Assembly (NCBI GenBank): GCA_020853755.1
Contig: JADYYG010000062.1
Location: forward strand, 248,001-312,000
Direction of reading: 5' to 3'
Source of the DNA: Dehalococcoidia bacterium
GTDB lineage: Bacteria; Chloroflexota; Dehalococcoidia; Tepidiformales; Tepidiformaceae
Length of the DNA: 64,000 nucleotides
Made by a program: the position numbers and the translations under genes. Numbering within the stretch: position 1 is the first letter of the stretch; every line of letters starts with the position of its first letter. Below, one piece after another: positions 29,405 to 38,264 of this stretch. The notes under the pieces were generated by a model that made no database searches, had not been told where the DNA came from, and was given only the letters and a program-made list of their open reading frames with translations.

Positions 29405-29814
29405 GGGGTGGCCTCCCTCGGCGGGCGCATCTGGCGTTGGACTTCCGCGGAGTCGAGATAGATGTGGCCTTCAGCCGCCTTGCCATCGCGCACCCGGCAC
29501 CAGCTGACGCCCTCCCACGAGAGGCTCCGTCCATCCGCCTTGAGCACCGCGTCGGCTCGCCAACGGAAAATGACCGCGTCGCCATCGGCCGCGATATCGA
29601 GGATGGTCCGAGCGCTGGAAGCGAAGACCGGGATGAAGTACTTCGCGTCGTACTCCCGCATCTCCGCCTTGCCGCGCAGGACGACGTTCCCCATCGTCGT
29701 GACGCAGTCGTCGGTTACGAGCTCGTAGACGGCATCCCAATCCTGCCGGGCTTCGTGCGCCAGCATTGCGCGAATGGCGTCGATGTTGGCCTGTTCGGTG
29801 GGTGTATATGTCAT
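29401..29814 (-). CDS. NTF2-like (SnoaL-like) protein, MTYTPTEQ family
   Basis: MTYTPTEQANIDAIRAMLAHEARQDWDAVYELV... DSAEVQRQMRPPREATP. Confidence 0.8.
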   Translation of the reverse strand: MTYTPTEQANIDAIRAMLAHEARQDWDAVYELVTDDCVTTMGNVVLRGKAEMREYDAKYFIPVFASSARTILDIAADGDAVIFRWRADAVLKADGRSLSWEGVSWCRVRDGKAAEGHIYLDSAEVQRQMRPPREATP

Positions 29815-29874
29815 GGGTTCGCCTCCTTCGGAGGGCGCATCTGGCACTGGACTTCGGGCCGAATCAACGTGGAC

Positions 29875-30294
29875 TCAGCGGCCGATCTGGTGGAAGAAAC
29901 CTGTGAGGTCGGTCATTTGCCAGGTCTCGGCCACCTTCCCATCGTAAAAACGGTAGAGGTTGACTTGATTCACCGAGACGCGCTTGCCCGTCGGCGCCCG
30001 CCCGAGAATCGGGCCAAGGTGCGTACCTTCCAACCGGAGGCGGACAGCCACTCGGTCGTCGCCTCCAAAGATGTCGTCGACCTCGAAACGAAGGTCGGGC
30101 GCGCCACGCAGTACCTCGCCGAGGAAGTCCGCGACGGATTCTCCCGTCACCCCGGGATGCGCCCCCGAGAGGTCGTGCCGAATCATCGTCGGCGCGACGA
30201 GTTTCGTGACTTCGGCCAGCTCTCGGTCGTTGAGCAGATCGAAGAGGCGGCGGGTGAGTTCGATATTCGTCTGTTCGGTGGGTGTGTAGGTCAT
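29875..30294 (-). CDS. SnoaL-like ester cyclase with MTYTPTEQ N-terminus
   Basis: MTYTPTEQTNIELTRRLFDLLN ... IRHDLSGAHPGVTGESVADFL ... VNQVNLYRFYDGKVAETWQMTD. Confidence 0.85.
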   Translation of the reverse strand: MTYTPTEQTNIELTRRLFDLLNDRELAEVTKLVAPTMIRHDLSGAHPGVTGESVADFLGEVLRGAPDLRFEVDDIFGGDDRVAVRLRLEGTHLGPILGRAPTGKRVSVNQVNLYRFYDGKVAETWQMTDLTGFFHQIGR

Positions 30295-30704
30295 TGGTCC
30301 GCCTCCTTCGGTGGGCGCATTTCGCGCTGGACTTCAGCGCTATCGAAGTACTGCCAGCTCTCGACGATCTGGCTGTCTTTCATGCGGGCCCAGCTCAGGC
30401 CTTCGAACGCTGCCGGTTTCCCTGACGGCTTCAGGACCGCGTCCACGCGCCAGCGGAAGACGACCGTGTCGCCATCGGCGGCGATATCCAGGACGCTCCG
30501 CCGCCACTCAGCAACGCGGCCAAACAGGGCAGCGTCCGTCCGGTGCATTTCGTCGTGCCCGCGCGTGACCACACCTCCTGGCCCGTAGTTCACCGCTTCG
30601 CACGCGATGAACTGGTAGACGGTGTCCCAGTCCTGCGCTGCTTCCGCCTCCATGAACCGGTAGATGGCGTCGATGTTGGCCTGTTCGGTGGGGGTGTAGG
30701 TCAA
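30291..30704 (-). CDS. NTF2-like (SnoaL-like) protein, MTYTPTEQ family (TTG start)
   Basis: MTYTPTEQANIDAIYRFMEAEAAQDWDTVYQFIACEAVNYGPGG ... FDSAEVQREMRPPKEADQ. Confidence 0.8.
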   Translation of the reverse strand: MTYTPTEQANIDAIYRFMEAEAAQDWDTVYQFIACEAVNYGPGGVVTRGHDEMHRTDAALFGRVAEWRRSVLDIAADGDTVVFRWRVDAVLKPSGKPAAFEGLSWARMKDSQIVESWQYFDSAEVQREMRPPKEADQ

Positions 30705-30708
30705 CCTT

Positions 30709-31143
30709 TCATCCTCCCGTCTCCGATTCGGCCGCCAGGATCGGCCCCATCACGTCAACCACCTCGACGATGAGTCCGTCCCGGACGGTGTAGAAATCGG
30801 AGCCGTCGGCGCGCAGCTTTGTGCCAGCAGTGAACCCCGGGACGTCCCGGGTGACGACGCCGGTCCAGGTGTACCGGACGGCGACGCGGTCGCCCTCGGC
30901 GACGGCTTCATGTACTTCCGTGTGACTGTCGCGCAGCCACGTCGAGATCGCCGCGATGTTCTCCCGGTTCGCTTGCTTGCCGGCCAGGCGCCTTGCGGGC
31001 GACCTGGGTGTCGCTGCCAACTCGGTGACATAGTCGTCGGCGAAGAGCTCGAGGAAGGCTTCGGTCACGTAGACCTCGGGCGGATGGTCGTTGTAGAGGT
31101 CGATTGACCTGAGGACGATGGCTTTGGGGGTGGTGTCGGTCAT
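30709..31143 (-). CDS. NTF2-like protein, MTDTTPKA family
   Basis: MTDTTPKAIVLRSIDLYNDHPPEVYVTEAFLELFADDYV...VRDGLIVEVVDVMGPILA. Confidence 0.75.
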   Translation of the reverse strand: MTDTTPKAIVLRSIDLYNDHPPEVYVTEAFLELFADDYVTELAATPRSPARRLAGKQANRENIAAISTWLRDSHTEVHEAVAEGDRVAVRYTWTGVVTRDVPGFTAGTKLRADGSDFYTVRDGLIVEVVDVMGPILAAESETGG

Positions 31144-31178
31144 GGTTGTCCCTCCTGTTTGGGTCCTACTGTCTTGCC

Positions 31179-31463
31179 TCACGCGTCGCCGTCCCAGGTG
31201 ACGCCGGGATTGGCGCCGAGGGTCCACGTCTCCGCCATGCGGTTGTTGCGGAATCTGAACACCTGCAGCCTGGCGCTATCGAGCCAGGTGAGCCCTGTCC
31301 CTCCCGGTGATCTGGCCTGCCAACGGCTCCAGGAGCACCGGTCAGAAAGTGCTGAGTTGAACGTCTGGACGACGAGCACTGGCACAAGGTCGAGTTCGCC
31401 ACGCCCGAGCACGTCGCCGGTCCAACGGGTGAACAAGGCCGGCGAGTCGAATTGCGCGGTCAA
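31179..31463 (-). CDS. Short/degenerate NTF2-like protein (94 aa)
   Basis: C-terminal LQVFRFRNNRMAETWTLGANPGVTWDGDA looks like an NTF2 C-terminus; 4-nt overlap with the upstream gene. Confidence 0.5.
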   Translation of the reverse strand: MTAQFDSPALFTRWTGDVLGRGELDLVPVLVVQTFNSALSDRCSWSRWQARSPGGTGLTWLDSARLQVFRFRNNRMAETWTLGANPGVTWDGDA

Positions 31464-32362
31464 GGTAGCTCCTTTTCCGCCGGCTCAGCCAGCACTGGCG
31501 AGCCTGTGTACTGCACATAGCGGACAATGAGCCCGTCGCTGACCGTGTAGAGGTTCACGCATTCGAAGCGTCGCCGGGAGCCAGCGGGAAACTCGGGGAC
31601 GTCGGCGGAAACGGTTCCGCTGTAGGTGTAGGCGACGACCACAGTGTCGCCTTCGGCCACGACGTGGTGGGTGGTGCTGCTCACGTCGCTGCGCTGGTCG
31701 TAGATCCGTTGGTACAGGGCGCGCGCTGCCTCCTTGCCTTCCAACCGGCGCCACCGGGGGGATTCCGTGGTGGGCGCAAACTCCCAGATTGCCGAGTCCG
31801 AGAACAGTTCCAGGTACCGGTCGGTGCCGTCCCTGCTCCCATCAAAGAGGTCTATCGCGCGAAGGACGACCGCCTTGGGGGTGGTGTCGGTCATGACTAC
31901 TTCTCGTTTGTCTTGCTGACTTGCCTCACGCGTCGTCGTCCCAGGTTGCGCGGGCGGCAGCAGGGCAATGTGCTCAACGATGCGTGAGATCTTGCCGTCC
32001 CGGACCGCCAGGAACGCGGCCACGTCCAGCCTCGCCGTTGAACCACGGGGGAACGGGAGCCCGTCGGCCTCGACGACAGCGCTCCAGCGATAGCGCATCG
32101 CGGCTCGGTCCCCTTCGCCGATCACTTCGAAAAGTTCCGCGTGGCGGTCCTTCATGGTTTGTTGGGCCCCCTCCAGCGCCGATCGGATGACGGGCAGGCT
32201 GCCCGTGCGGCCATCGGGATATGCCCGCGTTGGACCCTCGCTCCAGTCAACATCCTCGTGGTAGAGGTCCAGGAACCGGTCCGAGCCGTAGTACGCTGGG
32301 GTACCGTCGTTGTAGAGCTCGATCCAGCGGCGGGCGATTTCAGTAGCGGTCGCTTTCGCCAT
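31460..32362 (-). CDS. Tandem two-domain NTF2-like protein, apparently two fused ancestral genes
   Basis: Second half begins with a complete MTDTTPKAVVLRAIDLF start motif preceded by linker GTTTREASQQDKREVV. Confidence 0.75.
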   Translation of the reverse strand: MAKATATEIARRWIELYNDGTPAYYGSDRFLDLYHEDVDWSEGPTRAYPDGRTGSLPVIRSALEGAQQTMKDRHAELFEVIGEGDRAAMRYRWSAVVEADGLPFPRGSTARLDVAAFLAVRDGKISRIVEHIALLPPAQPGTTTREASQQDKREVVMTDTTPKAVVLRAIDLFDGSRDGTDRYLELFSDSAIWEFAPTTESPRWRRLEGKEAARALYQRIYDQRSDVSSTTHHVVAEGDTVVVAYTYSGTVSADVPEFPAGSRRRFECVNLYTVSDGLIVRYVQYTGSPVLAEPAEKELP

Positions 32363-32364
32363 GA

Positions 32365-32784
32365 CTATTTCTCCCCCGCCAGCGACGGCCCGATGACCGC
32401 GGTGTAAGCCACGATCTTCCCGTCGCGCACCGTGCAGAAATCCACGTAGTCGCAGTGAATGGTGGCGCCCGCTCTCCAGTCCGGAGTGTCGATCGCGGCT
32501 GTGGCCGTGTAGTGGAGCCGCGCCACGACACGCTCTCCAGCCACAACAACCTCCAGCGGGACGGAATGCCGGTTTCGGAAGGCGGCATTGGCCCCTACAA
32601 GACCCTCGAGGAACACCTCCTTGCCTCCCCGGCGAGCTGGCACGCCGACCATGGCCGAAAGTTCGAAGATGGCGTCGTCACTGAAGTGGTCGAGGAACTT
32701 GGCCGAGCCGTAGGACTCGGGCGTCCCGTCGTTGTAGGCGTCCAGCATCCGCAGGTAGACGGCCTTGGGGGTGGTGTCGGTCAT
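32365..32784 (-). CDS. NTF2-like protein, MTDTTPKA family
   Basis: MTDTTPKAVYLRMLDAYNDGTPESYGSAKFLDHFSDDAIFELSA...VRDGKIVAYTAVIGPSLA. Confidence 0.75.
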   Translation of the reverse strand: MTDTTPKAVYLRMLDAYNDGTPESYGSAKFLDHFSDDAIFELSAMVGVPARRGGKEVFLEGLVGANAAFRNRHSVPLEVVVAGERVVARLHYTATAAIDTPDWRAGATIHCDYVDFCTVRDGKIVAYTAVIGPSLAGEK

Positions 32785-32832
32785 GGTTGTCCCTCCTCTG
32801 TTGTGGCCTGGGGCGGTGAATTCTGCTTTCGC

Positions 32833-33585
32833 TCAGAGGAACCGGAGCAGTTCCGGGAGCGCCGTGATGACGTGGTCCGGGGAAGATCGGGACGGTATGC
32901 CCTGCGTTGCCCACGCCTGCTCGCCAGTGATCAAGACAGTTCGCATGCCTGTCGCAGCTGCGCCGTCGATGTCGTTTGCCGGGGTATCCCCGACGAACAC
33001 TGCCTGCGCTGCCGGGCACCGAAGCCGGGAAAGGCTTTGCTCGAAGATTGCGCTGTCCGGCTTACAGGAACGGGCGGCCTCACTGGAGAGGACATCGTCG
33101 AAGAAGTTGTCGAGACGCAGCGCGTTGAGCAACGCGCGCAGGTCATCCTCGTCGCTATTGCTGACGATGCTCAGCAGATACCCTCGTGCGCGAAGCTCGC
33201 CGAGCGTCTCCATGGCACCGGGCATGAGTTCGGCCCGGGAAAGGGCCGCGGCGAGCATGGCGGCGTCCACCTGCTCCACTTGTTCGGCAGTGAGGGCGAC
33301 CTGGAGCACCCTGGCGGTCTGCGCCCAGATGGACCGAAAAAGGTCACGGTGCAGGTAGTAGCGCCGGCCGGTTATCCCGGGCACCACGTCGGACGCCGCC
33401 CGCCGTTGAGCCTCGTTGAGACGCTGGGCAGCGTCATCGCCGCGGATGCCAGCGAGGCGGCCGAACACGACAGCTGCTTCGCGGAACGCTTCGTCGATGC
33501 ACCGGGAAGGCATGAGGGTCCCGCCGAAATCGAATAGCACCGCGCGGCATGGGAACTGGCTGAGTCTCGCGGATGGTCCGGTCAT
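32833..33585 (-). CDS. HAD family hydrolase
   Basis: AVLFDFGGTLMPS, LLSIVSNSDE, CKPDSAIFEQSLSRL, VFVGDTPANDIDGAAATGMRTVLI. Confidence 0.93.
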   Translation of the reverse strand: MTGPSARLSQFPCRAVLFDFGGTLMPSRCIDEAFREAAVVFGRLAGIRGDDAAQRLNEAQRRAASDVVPGITGRRYYLHRDLFRSIWAQTARVLQVALTAEQVEQVDAAMLAAALSRAELMPGAMETLGELRARGYLLSIVSNSDEDDLRALLNALRLDNFFDDVLSSEAARSCKPDSAIFEQSLSRLRCPAAQAVFVGDTPANDIDGAAATGMRTVLITGEQAWATQGIPSRSSPDHVITALPELLRFL

Positions 33586-33622
33586 AGAGCACCTCCTGGC
33601 GGCTGCGTAGGGCGGGTTCGCC

Positions 33623-34666
33623 CTAGCTGAAGTCCTCGATCGAGGTGAAACCGACTGTCCCGAAGTTGCCCATCGACTCAATCACTTTCGGGACGTCCGC
33701 GAGCGCGATCCGTTCTGAGACGATGCTTTCGGGGTTCAGCTTCCCTGAGACGACCATGTTCAACATGGGCCGGTAGTGGTGGTGCGGATTCCCCAGTGAC
33801 CCGCGAAACTCGATCTCGCTGAAGACCATCGCATCGATGGGAAGCGAGACCTGGCCACCCTCGGCGGCGGAGGTCAGCCCAATCTGCACGTGGATGCCGC
33901 CCTTTCGGAGCGAACCCACCGAATTGAGCATTGTCGCCTTGATGCCGAGTGCATCGACGGAGACATCGGCGCCGCCGCCGGTGATCTCGCGGACTCGCGC
34001 AGGTACGTTGGCGTCGGTCGCGTCGACCGTCACGAGGGCGCCTTCCTGCCGCGCGCGCGAAAGCTTCGTCTCATCCAGGTCAACGGCGATCACCTGGGCG
34101 CCAAGTGCGGCCGCGACCTGGACCGCTGAGAGTCCGATGCCGCCGCAACCGTTGACGACGACCCAATCGCCGCCCTTCACTTCTCCGCGGTCGGCGACGC
34201 CGTGGTAGGCGGTCATGAAACGGCAGCCCATGGCGGCCCCGGCGGCAAACGACACTTCATCGGGGAGGGGAATGGCGTTGAAGTCGGCGCCGCCGATGAC
34301 GGCATACTGGGCGAACCCGCCTGTCCGGCGGCCCGCGCGTTCGCAGAGGTTCGAATCGCCGGAGACGCAATAGCTGCAGGCGCCGCAGCCGTTGTGGAAC
34401 GGGGTGAGCACGCGCATGCCGGGCTTGATCAGGTGCACCTCGGCGCCCACCTTCTCGACGACCCCGGCCTGTTCGTGTCCGAGGATTGCCGGCATCGGCA
34501 GGCTCAATCCGACCCAACTCCAGTCGCCCTGCCAGAGGTGCCAGTCGCTCCGGCAGACTCCGCACGCCATCACCTTTATGAGAGCGTCACGCGGCCCGAC
34601 CTCGGGGACGGGCACATCGCGAACGACCAGGGGCGCTTTCACTCCGTCCATGACCACTGCTTTCAT
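33623..34666 (-). CDS. Zinc-dependent alcohol dehydrogenase
   Basis: GVCRSDWHLWQGDW, GHEQAGVVEKVG, CGACSYCVSGDSNLCER, VVNGCGGIGLSAVQVAAALGAQVIAVD. Confidence 0.95.
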   Translation of the reverse strand: MKAVVMDGVKAPLVVRDVPVPEVGPRDALIKVMACGVCRSDWHLWQGDWSWVGLSLPMPAILGHEQAGVVEKVGAEVHLIKPGMRVLTPFHNGCGACSYCVSGDSNLCERAGRRTGGFAQYAVIGGADFNAIPLPDEVSFAAGAAMGCRFMTAYHGVADRGEVKGGDWVVVNGCGGIGLSAVQVAAALGAQVIAVDLDETKLSRARQEGALVTVDATDANVPARVREITGGGADVSVDALGIKATMLNSVGSLRKGGIHVQIGLTSAAEGGQVSLPIDAMVFSEIEFRGSLGNPHHHYRPMLNMVVSGKLNPESIVSERIALADVPKVIESMGNFGTVGFTSIEDFS

Positions 34667-34710
34667 TGCTTATTCCTTTCTTTCGGGGCGGATTTCGCTG
34701 TTCCGCTCGT

Positions 34711-35205
34711 TCAAGGCGAGGGGTCTCTTCTGTTGGCACTCCGGGCCTGTAGCCGCGACTCCTTCACGGAAAACAGGAGCGGCTCCGGGATCGCCGCGTG
34801 CTGGCTGAGGACACGCAGCAACTCCCGGCCTTCGGCATCGCAGACGACGGTCTCGATAACGGCCTGGGACTTGCCGCGGCGGACCCAGCGGGCTTCCCCT
34901 TCGACCCAGGCGCTACTCGACGGGCGAAGGTGATACAGGGTGCGGACGGTGGCGCCATAGGGGGCTGAGAACGTCCCGGGCTCGTCGCCCGGCGTGGTGA
35001 GAAGGACGCCAGCGGTGATCGAGGCCAGCACTTCCAGGGCTTCGCCAACCCACTGGCCTGTTGTCTGCCGGCATATCTCGGTCTGGCCCGAGGTGCGGAA
35101 GACTACCCGGTCAGGTTCGGCAACGACCAGTTCATGGCCGAAGGCGCGGCAGAACGGGCTGGCTTCGCTAAGTTCCCGGGCGAGGGCGGTCCAGCTCTGG
35201 CTCAT
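34711..35205 (-). CDS. Hypothetical protein, possibly hotdog/thioesterase-like
   Basis: MSQSWTALARELSEASPFCRAFGHELVVAEPDRVVFRTSG; EGEARWVRRGKSQAVIETVVCDAEGRELLR resembles hotdog strands. Weak. Confidence 0.45.
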   Translation of the reverse strand: MSQSWTALARELSEASPFCRAFGHELVVAEPDRVVFRTSGQTEICRQTTGQWVGEALEVLASITAGVLLTTPGDEPGTFSAPYGATVRTLYHLRPSSSAWVEGEARWVRRGKSQAVIETVVCDAEGRELLRVLSQHAAIPEPLLFSVKESRLQARSANRRDPSP

Positions 35206-35597
35206 GCCAGGAACTCCGCGAAAGCCTGCTGGTCGACTGGGATGGTCTGGCCCTCGACGAGCTTCCCGACGTTGAGCTTGTAGAGATACGCCTGGTGGCT
35301 GTCGTAGGTGCGGCCGCCGGGTCGCGAGCCTGTCACGTGGGCGTACATCATCACGTGCTCGCCGTCGGCGAGGACGACTTCCGGCGTGGCGGCCATGCTC
35401 CCGCCCGTCAGTTCCTTGATCCGCGCGATGCCGCGCGACCACGCGTCCCAGCCGCGGTAGACGCCGCTCAGGACAGACTGGCCGCGGACGGTATAGACGA
35501 AGTCCGGGTGGACATACTTCTCCATCACGGCGACGTCGTTGGCATTGAACGCGGCGATGGCCGCGCGAATGGTGGCGATGTTCTCTTCGGGTGTCAT
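35202..35597 (-). CDS. SnoaL/NTF2-like protein
   Basis: MTPEENIATIRAAIAAFNANDVAVMEKYVHPDFVYTVRGQSVLSGVYRGWDAW...GRTYDSHQAYLYKLNVGKLVEGQTIPVDQ. Confidence 0.85.
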   Translation of the reverse strand: MTPEENIATIRAAIAAFNANDVAVMEKYVHPDFVYTVRGQSVLSGVYRGWDAWSRGIARIKELTGGSMAATPEVVLADGEHVMMYAHVTGSRPGGRTYDSHQAYLYKLNVGKLVEGQTIPVDQQAFAEFLA

Positions 35598-35707
35598 GGT
35601 CCGCTGCGCCTTTCTCTGCCTGGTATCGAAAGGGGGCCTGCCGGCCGTGGACGTAGCACGGCCAGCAGGCGGGTGGTCAGTTCAGGCTGGGGGCCGCAGC
35701 CGGGCGG

Positions 35708-36019
35708 CTACCGGCCGGCCCCTCGGAAGGCGGCTTCGCCCTCGCCGGCAGAGGTCCATCGTTCGCTGCCAACGTTGCGCGCGAGATCCGACAGGGCGAA
35801 GGCGGCACGCAACTGATCCGGAGTCCCCGGCCGGTCGAACACCTCCTGGGACTCAGCATCGAGGAGGAGTGCGACGGTGTCGGTGTTGGTCCAGTAGAAA
35901 CGGGCCGACCGCATTCCCGAGACAGCCCGGTTCGCCCGGCAGACGTCCAGGGCAGCTCGGCCCAGGGCGTCCCTGTCGGCTGCGTCTCTGCGCTCATAAC
36001 GTGAAATGAGGATTGCCAT
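35708..36019 (-). CDS. Small hypothetical protein (possible dimeric alpha-beta barrel)
   Basis: MAILISRYERRDAADRDALGRAALDVCRANRAVSGMRSARFYWTNTDTVALLLDAES. Confidence 0.55.
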   Translation of the reverse strand: MAILISRYERRDAADRDALGRAALDVCRANRAVSGMRSARFYWTNTDTVALLLDAESQEVFDRPGTPDQLRAAFALSDLARNVGSERWTSAGEGEAAFRGAGR

Positions 36020-36370
36020 TGCAGTGGTCTCCTTTCGACCCTGGTGGGTGCGGAACTGCGCACCCGGTGGCGGGAGTGGGCTACGTCATCTGGGCCTTCC
36101 TTTCCGTGGCTGTTGGTGGCGTGGGAGGGCAGCAGCCGGACGGGCAGCCTCCTACCGGGTCACCTGGCGGAGTGGATGGCCTTGAGCGTTTGCCCGGCAG
36201 GGCCGTCATCCGGCCGATGAGCACGAGCCCGCCCAGGGCTTCCTTTGCGAAGGTGTTCATGCGACGAACTTCGCCGAGGCCTCGCGGCCTGGGCCGATGG
36301 AAGTGGTCACTGTGCCCTCCTCTCAATGGCGACGTGCTGTTCATCCACTGCGGCGAACGGGTTCCGGCCG

Positions 36371-36823
36371 CTATAGGACCGCATACACCTTGTAGCGAAC
36401 GGAGTTGGGCGGCTCCAACCAGCCCACGCCAACGGTGAGGATCCGGTTCAGCCAGGCGTACTTCTCCGATCCCGTCTCGAAACGCGGCGTCGTCCGGAAG
36501 TAGCGTTCGCCCTCCGGGAGGTCGCCGAACGGTCCCAGGGATTGGCCGTGACTGAGACCGGGGTAGAAGGCGTAGATCTCGGCGCCGTCGCCGGTCCGAA
36601 CGATGGCCCGGACGTCGAGCACAAGCACGTCGTCAGTCCGCTCCACGAGGAAGTCCGCGCCGAAAGGGAGGACGTCGCCGCTCAGGTGCGGTCCCTCCAC
36701 CCTGCCACCGGTGACCGGGACGATGCGGCGTTTACCGCCCCCGAAATCGCCGATGTCGTGCCACGGCGCGAGCGTCGCCGAGAGGTCGTAGAGCCATTCG
36801 GTCCGGAGTTCTCCTGTCATCAT
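36371..36823 (-). CDS. DUF3237 domain protein
   Basis: GKRRIVPVTGGRVEGPHLSGDVLPFGADFLVERTDDVLVLDVRAIVRTGDGAEIYAFYPG...RFETGSEKYAWLNRIL. Confidence 0.88.
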   Translation of the reverse strand: MMTGELRTEWLYDLSATLAPWHDIGDFGGGKRRIVPVTGGRVEGPHLSGDVLPFGADFLVERTDDVLVLDVRAIVRTGDGAEIYAFYPGLSHGQSLGPFGDLPEGERYFRTTPRFETGSEKYAWLNRILTVGVGWLEPPNSVRYKVYAVL

Positions 36824-37073
36824 TCAGTCCTTTCCTGGCCGGACTTCCCGGCCGGCTGTCTTGCCCCGGAGAGCGGGGTTAAGGCCCGGGAAGCGTCGAG
36901 CGTCACTTCATGGGTACCCTCCTTCGCCATGCCGGCAGGAGCCGGTCCAGGCTGGCGCAGGCGGGGTGCATGCCCCGGTCTCCGGCGGCGATGCCGTGGC
37001 GACGGCGACGATGTTCCTTTCGCGTGGCATGGCATCACCCGCTCCATTCAGGCAGCTTGCTCTTGGCATTCCG

Positions 37074-37871
37074 CTAACCCCCTTCCTGGCGCCCGGCCAT
37101 CTGGCGGAGCGGCCCCGCCATGTCCATGTCGATCCAGATGCGCTGCATGAGGCCGCCCTTCACCTCGACGGTGCTGGTGCCGTGGAACTCCAGGCGATTG
37201 CCTGAGGCTGGGATGCCAGCCCATGGCGCTGAGTGGGTTCCCTCGCCGCGCCAGCGCAGCACAGCGAGGTCACCATCACCCGTCAACGCGAGGGTCTCGT
37301 GCCGCCAGTCGGGGAAGGCGGCTAACGTTGCCCGGGCGGATTCGCGCTGGGATTCCCTCGATGTCTGTGTGAGCTTGCCGTTCACCCAGACCTCGATATC
37401 GGGGGCCATGCAGGCTGAGTAGGCATCGAGGTCGCCGGCGTTTTCGGCCTCCACGAGCCTCCGGACGAGTTGGAGGTTCGCCTCTCGCCGCAACTCGCCG
37501 ATGACGTCTCGCTGGAAGGCCTGGGCCTCGGCGATGTGTCCGTCGCGAATGGTGAAGATCGAACAGCCACGCCAGTCGAGACTCAGCCCGGTCGGCTCGA
37601 TGCCGATCCACTTCCCGGTATGGGTGCCGGTGACGCGCCAGACAAGGGCGACGCTGTCGTCGCTAACGACCTCCTGGAGGTACTCGCGCTTGTAGTCGGG
37701 AAACGCCGCCCAGAAGTCGGAGTCGAACTTCTTCAGCGTCGCGCGACCGCGGAGCGGCGTGCCCGTCAGGACCACGTCTTCTGCGTACACCGCTGCCGTG
37801 CCCTCGGCGTCGTGGGCAGAGTCGGCGGTCTTGAAGCGCTCCCAAACGGCGCGGGTTTCTTCGATGGACAT
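37074..37871 (-). CDS. Two-domain SnoaL/NTF2-like protein
   Basis: Two consecutive NTF2-like units: MSIEETRAVWERFKTADSAHDAEG... and NLQLVRRLVEAENAGDLDAYSACMAPDIEVW.... Confidence 0.8.
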   Translation of the reverse strand: MSIEETRAVWERFKTADSAHDAEGTAAVYAEDVVLTGTPLRGRATLKKFDSDFWAAFPDYKREYLQEVVSDDSVALVWRVTGTHTGKWIGIEPTGLSLDWRGCSIFTIRDGHIAEAQAFQRDVIGELRREANLQLVRRLVEAENAGDLDAYSACMAPDIEVWVNGKLTQTSRESQRESARATLAAFPDWRHETLALTGDGDLAVLRWRGEGTHSAPWAGIPASGNRLEFHGTSTVEVKGGLMQRIWIDMDMAGPLRQMAGRQEGG

Positions 37872-37880
37872 GATTCCCTC

Positions 37881-38261
37881 CTACGTTGTCCGGCGCGGTT
37901 GGAGCTGCGACGGATCCCAGAAAATCCAGGCTTCGGCGATGAGTCCGTTTTTAATGCGCATCCAGCTACAGCCCTCCCATCGAATCGGATTCCCCGTGGC
38001 CTTCACCGTGCCTTCGAAATACCAGTGGTGGACCAGCATCGAGTCATCGGCGACCTCGTGGTCGATGGTGCGGACGGCATCCGGGATGGCCGCGAATAGC
38101 CGTGCGTCGCCCTCCCGGGCTTCGTTCACGCCGCTCGTCTGTCCGCCAGCGTGTTGCACGAAGCCGGGCGAGAAGAGTGCCCAGACTCCGTCGTCGCGGG
38201 CGTTCGACAGGTCATTGATGCGCCTGCCGAGTTCGAGGTTCTGCTCGCGGGAGGTGCTCAT
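37881..38261 (-). CDS. SnoaL/NTF2-like protein
   Basis: MSTSREQNLELGRRINDLSNARDDGVWALFSPGFVQH...GNPIRWEGCSWMRIKNGLIAEAWIFWD. Confidence 0.75.
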   Translation of the reverse strand: MSTSREQNLELGRRINDLSNARDDGVWALFSPGFVQHAGGQTSGVNEAREGDARLFAAIPDAVRTIDHEVADDSMLVHHWYFEGTVKATGNPIRWEGCSWMRIKNGLIAEAWIFWDPSQLQPRRTT

Positions 38262-38264
38262 CCC

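Noticed and set aside
36081-36344. 87-aa minus-strand ORF (MNSTSPLRGG...)
   Set aside because: No family similarity, biased composition; could contain a gene remnant (MNTFAKEALGGLVLIGRM) but not supportable.
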